Positions 1 through 5,594 of a DNA stretch of 8,108 nt are shown piece after piece. The stretch spans positions 1 to 8,108 of the forward strand of contig SXOM01000300.1 in the NCBI GenBank assembly GCA_005776735.1. The letters run 5' to 3'. The translations under genes were made by a program, and so were the position numbers. Positions within the stretch are counted from its first letter, which is position 1, and each line of letters begins with the position of its first letter. The stretch comes from Pseudomonadota bacterium. GTDB taxonomy: Bacteria; Myxococcota_A; UBA796; SXON01. The notes beneath the pieces were generated by a model. The model was not told the origin of the DNA and did no database searches. It saw only the letters and a program-made list of their open reading frames with translations.

Positions 1-491
1 ACGTCGATGACCTCGGGCCAGATGCCCATCGGCTCGTTGCTGGCGAGGATGCCGTCGGCCCAGTAGTCCAAGAGCGCGTACACGCGCACCTGCTCGGCTT
101 CGGCGGGATCGACCTGCAGCTCGTAGGTGTTGCCGTCCGGGTCCGGCGAACGGATGACGTACTGGTCGAGGTAGCTCATCGACATCGCCTCTTCGTCCAG
201 CCGATAGGCCGCGACGAAGATCGAGCCGAAGGGGAAGTCGTCGCCGTAGAGCGGCTCCCACTCTTCCCACACGAGCTCGCCCGCGTCGTCGTAGCTGTAC
301 AGCTCCACCTGGACCGCGCCGGTGATCGTGCCGTCGCCTTCGCCGGTGCCGCTGTCGCCGGAGTCGACCGGGATCTCCTCCAGGCCGGAGGTGTCCTTCA
401 TCGGATCCTCGTCGCCACCGAAGTTCTGATCCGGCGCGATGCACGCGACCGAGACCAACAGAGACACCACCGAGAAGTGACGCACGGACAT
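1..491 (-). CDS. Putative secreted lipoprotein, N-terminal part (3' end outside window)
   Basis: An ATG at 491 opens a frame that stays open for 163 codons to the window edge. The protein starts MSVRHFSVVSLLVSVAC: a short basic n-region, a hydrophobic core and a Cys at residue 17 in a tolerable lipobox (SVAC). It is thus probably exported and lipidated at Cys17. Residues 18-54 are an acidic, Gly/Ser/Asp-rich linker typical of the disordered segment after a lipidated Cys. Residues 55-163 alternate in beta-like fashion and include VRVYALLD at 135-142, then DG at 146-147 and EP at 153-154, a pattern seen in prealbumin-like or Cna-B-like beta-sandwich repeats. I do not recognise the family and assign no function. 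It follows the OmpA gene on the same strand after 187 bases, so it may have its own promoter. The export call is fairly secure; the fold is inference. Confidence 0.72.
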   Translation of the reverse strand, partial: MSVRHFSVVSLLVSVACIAPDQNFGGDEDPMKDTSGLEEIPVDSGDSGTGEGDGTITGAVQVELYSYDDAGELVWEEWEPLYGDDFPFGSIFVAAYRLDEEAMSMSYLDQYVIRSPDPDGNTYELQVDPAEAEQVRVYALLDYWADGILASNEPMGIWPEVID

Positions 492-630
492 CGGGGACCC
501 CACGAAGGTCTTCACGATACCACGAACCTCGGTGGACAAGATCACAAATTCGTGACGATCCGATCCTGGATCCCGCGTTCCATCCGGGTTCTCACGGAGG
601 CATCAACCCGACCGAGGGCGCAGGAAGCAC

Positions 631-666
631 GGGGGCGGGCGCACGATCGCCGGCGCCCGCCACCCC
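631..666 (-). terminator. Strong GC hairpin after the OmpA gene, possible terminator
   Basis: Arms GGCGGGCGC (634-642) and GCGCCCGCC (653-661) pair perfectly over 9 bp with a 10-base loop. G631-633 and C663-665 can extend the stem past one bulged A. The hairpin begins about 13 bases after the OmpA stop codon, where a transcript end would be expected. In the minus direction it is followed by GTGCTTCC rather than a U-run, so it is not a textbook intrinsic terminator. It could act as a 3' stability structure or with Rho. Confidence 0.4.
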
Positions 667-678
667 AGATTTCGAGCG

Positions 679-2352
679 CTACTTCTGGTCGACGATGATG
701 AACTCGACCCGTCGGTTCTCCGCGCGGTGCTCTTCGGTGTCGTTGGACACCTTCGGGCGCATCTCGCCGAAGCCGGCCGCGTCGAGACGGCCCGCCTCGA
801 CCCCGCGCGCCGCGAGCGCCGCCTTCACCGACTCGGCCCGGCCCTGCGACAACTTCAGGTTGGCGATGTCGCTGCCCACGTCGTCGGTGTGGCCTTCGAT
901 GCGAATCTTGAGGAGCTGCGGGTTGGCCACGATGACCTTCGCGATCTCGTCGATGAGGCTGTTGGAGCGCTCCTGGATCGAGACCTTGTTGAAGTCGAAG
1001 TAGATGACGTCGTTGATCCGGATGAAGCCCTTCTCGACCACGACGCGCCCTTCGTCGGGGCAGCCGTCCTCGTCACGGTCTCCGTCGACATCTTCGGCGT
1101 CGTACGGGCAACGGTCGAGGTCGTCGCCGATGCCGTCGCCGTCGGTGTCGCGGTTGGGGCAGCCGGCGAGGTCGGGGCTGCCCGCTTCGTTGGGGCATTG
1201 ATCGTCGGCGTCGATCACGCCGTCCTTGTCGTTGTCCTTCTCCGGGCACCCGTCGTTGTCCATGAACCCGTCGTCGTCCTCGGGGTCGTTGGGGCACTGG
1301 TCGATCGAGTCTTCGCGGCCGTCGGCGTCGTTGTCGAGCTCGGGGCAGCCGTCGGCGTCCTGGAATCCGTCGAGGTCTTCCGCATCGTTCTTGCACTTGT
1401 CGAGGCCGTCGGGGACCTTGTCGCGGTCGCTGTCCCGGCCGGAGGGATCGAGGGTGGGGGCGAACGCCACCCCGGCGAAGAGCCGGAAGTCGGGCGCACC
1501 CACGCCGCCGAAGAGGCCGGTGCCGCCGCCCACGCTCACCGCCACGAGGTCCTGTACCAGGAACTTGCCGGAGAGCAGGACCTCGGCTGCGTTCTGCGAC
1601 GCACGCAGACCCGCGGAGTTGCCGTGCAGCTCCAGGTCGATCTCGACCGGCGCCACCGGCCGGTAGCCGGCGGCGACGCCGTACGTGAAGGCGTTGCCGA
1701 GGCGCGTGTCCTGCAGGCGCGCCTCTTCGCGCAGGAGCACGCCGCCCATCGCCGCGATGCGGAAGCTGTGGGCGCGCAGGTGCACCTTCTCGTCGGACCA
1801 CTCGAGGATCGCTTGCGGAGCGGCGCTGACCGCACCTTCGCCCAAGAACGCCTCGGCGTTGCCGCTGGGCACCCCGATGGGCACCGCCAGCGCCAGGCCG
1901 ATCGGCATGCGATCCCGGTCGAGCAGCACCGCCTTCGGGGTGAGCACGATGTCGCCCACACCGGCGGTGGGGAGCTTGTCGGGCACCGGATCGCCGAGGG
2001 TCGGCGCCACGAACCCGTCCTGGCTCAGGACGAACGGAACGTCGACGGTGACGCTCCCGAAGCGGGAGATGCCGAGGCCCACCTGCGCGTGGGCCTGCGC
2101 GCGGCCGTTGACCAGGCCGTCGGCTTCGCTCCCATCGGGGGAGACGCGGGTGCCGGCGGCGTCGACCAGCACGACGGGGTCGTCGCTGTAGTCGAACCAC
2201 AGGCCCGCACCGAGCTGCAGGTTCTGGAGCGTGGAAGCGCCGGGAACCACGGAGTACCCGTAGAAGTCGGCGTGGGGGCGGAACAGCTCGAAGTCGAGCC
2301 CGGCGTCGCCTTCGGCGGCCCAGGCCGCTGCACCGAGAAGCAGGGCGATCAT
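679..2352 (-). CDS. OmpA-family outer-membrane protein with thrombospondin type 3 repeats
   Basis: This 557-residue protein probably links the outer membrane to peptidoglycan. Residues 1-13 (MIALLLGAAAWAA) form a very short signal peptide. Residues 14-300 are rich in alternating hydrophobic strands and Gly/aromatic residues, fitting a beta-barrel. Residues 306-433 hold four thrombospondin type 3 calcium-binding repeats. Residues 443-555 are an OmpA C-terminal domain with IEGHTDDVG and LSQGRAESV; Asp490 and Arg505 are spaced as the diaminopimelate-binding Asp/Arg pair of OmpA. The start is the ATG at 2352, because it gives a signal peptide and forms a 4-base ATGA overlap with the upstream stop. 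The frame stays open upstream to 3045, but that part is Arg-rich and antisignal in composition, a shadow of the neighbouring gene. Translation is probably coupled to the lamin-tail/MopE gene. The overall architecture and length are usual for OmpA proteins of Myxococcota-like bacteria. Confidence 0.9.
   Translation of the reverse strand: MIALLLGAAAWAAEGDAGLDFELFRPHADFYGYSVVPGASTLQNLQLGAGLWFDYSDDPVVLVDAAGTRVSPDGSEADGLVNGRAQAHAQVGLGISRFGSVTVDVPFVLSQDGFVAPTLGDPVPDKLPTAGVGDIVLTPKAVLLDRDRMPIGLALAVPIGVPSGNAEAFLGEGAVSAAPQAILEWSDEKVHLRAHSFRIAAMGGVLLREEARLQDTRLGNAFTYGVAAGYRPVAPVEIDLELHGNSAGLRASQNAAEVLLSGKFLVQDLVAVSVGGGTGLFGGVGAPDFRLFAGVAFAPTLDPSGRDSDRDKVPDGLDKCKNDAEDLDGFQDADGCPELDNDADGREDSIDQCPNDPEDDDGFMDNDGCPEKDNDKDGVIDADDQCPNEAGSPDLAGCPNRDTDGDGIGDDLDRCPYDAEDVDGDRDEDGCPDEGRVVVEKGFIRINDVIYFDFNKVSIQERSNSLIDEIAKVIVANPQLLKIRIEGHTDDVGSDIANLKLSQGRAESVKAALAARGVEAGRLDAAGFGEMRPKVSNDTEEHRAENRRVEFIIVDQK
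1054..1437 (-). repeat. Four thrombospondin type 3 repeats within the OmpA protein
   Basis: Four units of the form DxDxDGxxDxxDxC begin at residues 307, 340, 373 and 402, with the first Cys of each at 320, 353, 386 and 415 (spacing 33, 33, 29). A second Cys in a GCP motif lies at 336, 369, 398 and 431. The third unit is four residues shorter and lacks the second acidic loop. Such units bind calcium and form a rigid, disulfide-braced stalk in known relatives; here this is inferred from sequence. Confidence 0.85.
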
Positions 2353-3914
2353 GCGTTCCTCCGCGCGCGCCGCGCGGTGAGGGTGCCCAGCGCCAACAGC
2401 GCGAGCAGGGAGTTGGCGCCGCCGTCCACGACGCCGCACAAGCCGCCGCCGCGGACCCGGGCGGTGCTCGCGCCGCGCGTGCACGCCGGCAGGTTGTCGA
2501 TGAACCCGTCGCAGTCGTTGTCGACCTGGTCGAAGCAGACCTCGGTGGCCCCCGGGTAGACCTGGGCGCTGAGCGCGACCTGGGCGGCGGGGTAGGTCTC
2601 CGCGTCGAGGTCCATGCAGTCGCCGCCTTCGCCGGTGAAGCCGTCGCCGTCCCGGTCGGGGAGGTCGACCACGCCGTCGCAGTCGTCGTCGATGCCGTTC
2701 TGGATGTCTTCCGGCGCGCCGGGGTGCACCGCGGCGTCGCCGTCGTTGCAGTCGTACCCGTCGCAGCCGGCGCCTGCGGCCGACGTGGCGGTGTAGCCGT
2801 CGCCGTCGACGTCGCACTCGTCGAACCCGTCGCAGTCCTGGTCGTTGCCGTCGTAGGGGACGTCGGCCGCGTCGGGGTTGTACTCGGCGCAGGCGTCGAT
2901 CACCTCCTGCGTGGCGCCCTCCGGGGCCTCCTTGCAGTCGTAGCAGAGCGAGTCGCTCGCATCGATGACGCCGTCGCCGTTGCTGTCGCACTCGACCTTG
3001 CACACGGTCCACCCGTCGCGGTCGTAGTCGACGTCGTCTTCGCACCCGTCACAGTCGTTGTCCTGCCCGTCGAGCGCCTCGACCGCGCCCGGGTAGGTGC
3101 CGATCTCTTCGTCGTCGCAGTCGCCGTCGACCTCGGTCCACCCGTCGCCGTCGTCGTCGGTGATGCCGTCGTCGCGGACGCCGTCGCAGTCGGCATCGTC
3201 GTCGGCCACGCCGTACGGGTCGGCCACGCCGTCGATCGCGTCGGGGTTGATGTCGGCGTGTTCGTCGTCGCAGTCGCCCTGGAACTCGGCGTAGCCGTCG
3301 CCGTCGTTGTCGACGTTGTACTCGTCGCCGCACTGCTCGTTCTCTTCGCCCGGCGTGCCCTTGATGGCGCCCGCGACGATCGTGGTGGACGAACACCAGT
3401 TCCACAACAGGCCGTTGGCCCACTCGTTGCTGCTGGCGCTCGGCTGGACCTGGTGTGCCGAGTCGGGCGAAGCCTGCCAGCCCCACGTCGAGTCCCAATC
3501 CACCTCGTCGAGGACCACGCCCTCGTACGTGAGCGTGAGGATGTCGTCGGCCAACGAGAGGTTGAACGCGTGGGAGGTGACCTCGTCCCACGAGTAGTCG
3601 ACCTGGACGCCGCCGTTGAGCGCGGTGTTGTCGCTCGCGCCGAAGACGAAGTAGCCGCCCGCGTCGACCGTGAGCACCGGCGGCCCGGCGGGGATCGTCA
3701 GCGTGAAGCCGGAGCTCTCGATGACCAGCCCGTTGAGATCGAGGGTGTGCCCGGCGTTGTTGTACACCTCGACCCACTCGCCGTAGTAGGGCGCCACCGC
3801 GTTGGTGTCGGCCTGGACTTCGGTCACGAGCAGGTCGCCCAGGCCTTCGGGCGGAATGGCCGCCGCGGTCGAGGAGTAGAGCGTCAGGGCCAGCCAGGTC
3901 ATCCGGACATCCAC
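2349..3914 (-). CDS. Secreted lamin-tail-domain protein with MopE-type metal-binding repeats and C-terminal sorting tail
   Basis: This 521-residue surface protein opens with a signal peptide whose hydrophobic stretch ends in STAAA near residue 19. Residues 25-195 match a bacterial lamin-tail domain: LLVTEVQAD, then GEWVEVYN, DLNGLVIE, and a closing KGTPGEEN with a Cys. Residues 202-470 contain five acidic DxDGDG...GDCDD...DCDG units of the putative metal-binding (MopE) type. The tail, from Cys493 through GVVDGGAN, a hydrophobic run (SLLALLALGTL) and ARRARR, looks like a MYXO-CTERM or GlyGly-CTERM sorting signal, which would anchor or release the protein at the surface. The start is GTG at 3914; ATG at 3902 is an equally possible start, giving 517 residues. 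Neither has a strong Shine-Dalgarno sequence. The stop overlaps the OmpA start (ATGA), so the two products probably work together. The ligand is unknown. Confidence 0.86.
   Translation of the reverse strand: MDVRMTWLALTLYSSTAAAIPPEGLGDLLVTEVQADTNAVAPYYGEWVEVYNNAGHTLDLNGLVIESSGFTLTIPAGPPVLTVDAGGYFVFGASDNTALNGGVQVDYSWDEVTSHAFNLSLADDILTLTYEGVVLDEVDWDSTWGWQASPDSAHQVQPSASSNEWANGLLWNWCSSTTIVAGAIKGTPGEENEQCGDEYNVDNDGDGYAEFQGDCDDEHADINPDAIDGVADPYGVADDDADCDGVRDDGITDDDGDGWTEVDGDCDDEEIGTYPGAVEALDGQDNDCDGCEDDVDYDRDGWTVCKVECDSNGDGVIDASDSLCYDCKEAPEGATQEVIDACAEYNPDAADVPYDGNDQDCDGFDECDVDGDGYTATSAAGAGCDGYDCNDGDAAVHPGAPEDIQNGIDDDCDGVVDLPDRDGDGFTGEGGDCMDLDAETYPAAQVALSAQVYPGATEVCFDQVDNDCDGFIDNLPACTRGASTARVRGGGLCGVVDGGANSLLALLALGTLTARRARRNA
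2505..3311 (-). repeat. Five MopE-type acidic repeats within the lamin-tail protein
   Basis: Units run roughly over residues 202-244, 253-290, 296-363, 368-414 and 420-470. Each starts with a DxDGDG(Y/W/F)-like loop, carries GDCDD or a variant, usually a PGA or PDA step, and ends in (D)DCDG. The third unit is enlarged by an extra DSNGDGVIDASD loop with additional Cys residues, and its first loop is degenerate (DYDRDG). The fifth contains a short internal duplication. The repeated Asp/Gly codons give the DNA its long GTC/CGTCG-rich texture and keep other frames open. Confidence 0.8.
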
Positions 3915-3981
3915 CAGAGTGCGCGGCCCCTAACCCGCTTCCGTCGATCTGGCCGGACCGCTCGTTTCCCCGCGGGTTTGG

Positions 3982-4032
3982 GCGGCGCGCCGCGACCGGC
4001 CGCGTCGAGCGGCCGTTCCTGCGGCGCGCCGC
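3982..4032. repeat. Nested palindrome (12-bp outer stem, 7-bp inner stem) between lipoprotein and lamin-tail genes
   Basis: The 12-base self-complementary GCGGCGCGCCGC occurs at 3982-3993 and again at 4021-4032, so the copies can pair with each other. Between them CGGCCGC (3997-4003) and GCGGCCG (4009-4015) form a second perfect stem with a 5-base loop. It lies 5 bases after the lipoprotein stop codon. It may be a terminator-like or mRNA 3'-end structure, but no U-tract follows it in the minus direction. The remaining part of the spacer (3915-3981) should hold the start signals of the lamin-tail gene; I see no convincing promoter. Confidence 0.6.
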
Positions 4033-4037
4033 GGCGC

Positions 4038-5594
4038 TCACTCCAGCGTGAGGTCCAGGCCCGAGAGGTCGGCGGTGCCCACGGCCACGTCCTTGGCGTA
4101 GCGCCCCCGCGGATCCCCCGGGCTCGGGCCGTCGCCGGCGGCGTCCTGGTAGGCCTCGATCTCCACGGGCCCGAGCGACGCCGCCACGCGCAGCTTCCAC
4201 GCCCCATCGGTGGTCTCGACCTTGTAGAGGTGCTTCCGCGCCGCGCCCGCGGCCGCGCCACCGGCGAACACGTCGACCGCGACCTTCCCGGCGCCGGGTG
4301 CGCGGACCGTCCCGCTGAGCAGCACCGTACCTTCGACCGGCGTGTCCGCGGACCCCGGCGCGGGGGGCGGCGTGGGGGTGCCCGGGCGCCCCCGCGAGCC
4401 GGCCACCAACGTGAGCGTCGCCGGCGTCGCCACCTGCGCGGCGGTCACGGTCAGCTCGGCGTACGGGTCCGACTCGGACGGTCCGTCGTGACCGGGGTCC
4501 TGGAACGCCTCGAGCTTGAAGCTCTTCACGGTGAGCGGCACGGCGAAGCTCAGCTCCCCCGAACCGGCGAGCACCCGGGCGCCCACGCGCCGCTGCCCCC
4601 CCGGCGCGGTGCTGTCCGCTTCGTTCACGTCGACCTGCACGTCGCCGGCCCCGGGCGCGACGACCGTCGCCCGGAAGGTGGCGGTGGGGCCCGTCGCGTC
4701 GGCCCACGGCTCCATCGGCTCGCCACCGCCGCCCGGGCCCCCCGGCGCGGGCACGGCGCCGCTCCCGGCGGCGCCGCGGCTCCCCGCGACCAGCGTGAGC
4801 GCGAGGGGGTCGGTGCCGATCGACGCGACCGTGACGGTGCTCTCCGCGTACGGGTCGCCCGCGTCGGGGCCGTCGCCCGCCCGGTCCTGGAACACCTCCA
4901 ACCGGAAGCTCTGGACCGTGGCCGGCACCTCCAACGTGAACGCGCCCGCCACCGGGAGGCGGAGCTGGCCCACGCGGCGCTGGCCGCCCGGCGCGGACGG
5001 ATCGGGCTCGGTGACGTCGACCTGGATCTCGCCCTCGTCGTCGGTCGACACCACGCACGAGAACGGGACCCGCGCACCTTCGGCGCCCGACCACGGCTCG
5101 GACACACCCCCGCCCCCACCCGCCCCCCCGCCCGTGGGCGCGGGGCGGGCGCCGACCACGAGCACGACGGGGATCTCGCCCTCCGGGAGCGCCGCCATGT
5201 CGATGGTGAGCGTGGCGTAGGGGTCGTCGTCGGAGGGGCCGTCCTGCCCCGGGTCCTGCAAGATCTCGACCGTGAACCCCTTCACCGAGGTCGGCACCGA
5301 GAGCACGATCGGGCTGTCCGCCGTCTCGATACGACCGAGCCGATCGACGCCGCCGGGCTTGGCGGGGTCGGCAACGAGCACGTCGAGCTGCAACGTCCCG
5401 GCGTCGAGCCCGGTGACCGCGAAGCGGAGGTCGACCTTGTCGCCCGGCGTGCTCGCCCAGGGGACGCCGAGCTGCCCGGCCCCGCCGCCGGGGTTCGCCG
5501 CGTCGCCCCCGCCTTCGTAGAAGCGAGGATCCAGCGGCACCGCTTCGCCGGTGACCCGCTCGAGGCAGGCGGTCAGGAGGAGGAGCGGAACCAC
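4038..5594 (-). CDS. Lipoprotein with four tandem QDxxxDGPxxxDP beta-domain repeats
   Basis: From GTG at 5594 this encodes 518 residues. It begins MVPLLLLTAC, a perfect lipobox with Cys10, so the protein is probably lipidated. I chose this start because it sits directly before the lipobox and no other start lies close; the upstream frame to 5738 is Arg/Pro-rich and overlaps the preceding gene. Four repeated domains cover about residues 50-149, 173-274, 303-402 and 422-518. Each ends in a signature near residues 113, 236, 365 and 483 (QDPGQDGPSDDDPY in the first). Domains 1-3 also share a PGGxxRxG step. Gly/Pro-rich linkers separate the domains. I recognise no named family; prealbumin-like beta-sandwiches are a guess. 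The start overlaps the fucose-synthase-family gene by 22 bases, implying co-transcription with sugar genes. The function could be glycan binding or surface structure, but nothing in the sequence proves it. Confidence 0.8.
   Translation of the reverse strand: MVPLLLLTACLERVTGEAVPLDPRFYEGGGDAANPGGGAGQLGVPWASTPGDKVDLRFAVTGLDAGTLQLDVLVADPAKPGGVDRLGRIETADSPIVLSVPTSVKGFTVEILQDPGQDGPSDDDPYATLTIDMAALPEGEIPVVLVVGARPAPTGGGAGGGGGVSEPWSGAEGARVPFSCVVSTDDEGEIQVDVTEPDPSAPGGQRRVGQLRLPVAGAFTLEVPATVQSFRLEVFQDRAGDGPDAGDPYAESTVTVASIGTDPLALTLVAGSRGAAGSGAVPAPGGPGGGGEPMEPWADATGPTATFRATVVAPGAGDVQVDVNEADSTAPGGQRRVGARVLAGSGELSFAVPLTVKSFKLEAFQDPGHDGPSESDPYAELTVTAAQVATPATLTLVAGSRGRPGTPTPPPAPGSADTPVEGTVLLSGTVRAPGAGKVAVDVFAGGAAAGAARKHLYKVETTDGAWKLRVAASLGPVEIEAYQDAAGDGPSPGDPRGRYAKDVAVGTADLSGLDLTLE
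4041..5447 (-). repeat. Four tandem protein repeats coding block
   Basis: Signature positions in the DNA are 5217-5258, 4848-4889, 4461-4502 and 4107-4148, so repeats recur every 118 to 129 codons. The middle two are closest to each other: both have APGGQRRVG and a following VxSF(R/K)LE(V/A)FQD stretch. The fourth is the most divergent, with AYQD and DPR in place of FQD and DPY. This order fits internal duplication followed by divergence at the ends. Confidence 0.85.
5107..5133 (-). other. G-quadruplex motif on the coding strand of the lipoprotein gene
   Basis: The coding strand carries five G-tracts of 3, 7, 3, 5 and 5 bases separated by single-base loops (plus-strand C-tracts at 5107-5111, 5113-5117, 5119-5121, 5123-5129, 5131-5133). 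This encodes the Gly-rich linker between repeat domains 1 and 2. Short loops and long tracts are what favours stable quadruplexes; whether it folds in the cell is not shown. Confidence 0.55.

Noticed and set aside
514..542. Minus-strand promoter TATCGT (514-519) with a -35 box 17 bases upstream
   Set aside because: The -10 is fair but the box at the proper spacing (ATCTTG) barely matches the consensus; a TTGTCC nearby has a spacer of only 14. The evidence is too weak to annotate.
477..698. Small plus-strand frame in the spacer at 492-678
   Set aside because: No domain, signal peptide or convincing ribosome site; it runs over the terminator-like hairpin and both gene ends.
727..2559. 610-codon open frame on the plus strand
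   Set aside because: Antisense shadow of the OmpA gene, with VVGALVDRV-like low-information sequence and no domain.
679..3045. Extension of the OmpA frame upstream to an ATG at 3045 (788 residues)
   Set aside because: Residues before the ATG at 2352 are almost only Arg/Gly/Val/Leu, a reading-frame shadow of the Asp/Gly-rich MopE repeats; the start at 2352 gives a signal peptide and an ATGA overlap.
1054..3311. Tandem DNA repeat or CRISPR-like array suggested by the repeated GTCGTC/CGTCG words
   Set aside because: The periodicity follows codons for Asp/Gly in TSP3 and MopE protein repeats; there are no identical direct repeats with unique spacers.
3049..5094. 681-codon minus-strand frame in another phase
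   Set aside because: Extremely Arg-rich out-of-frame translation spanning the lipoprotein, the spacer and the lamin-tail gene.
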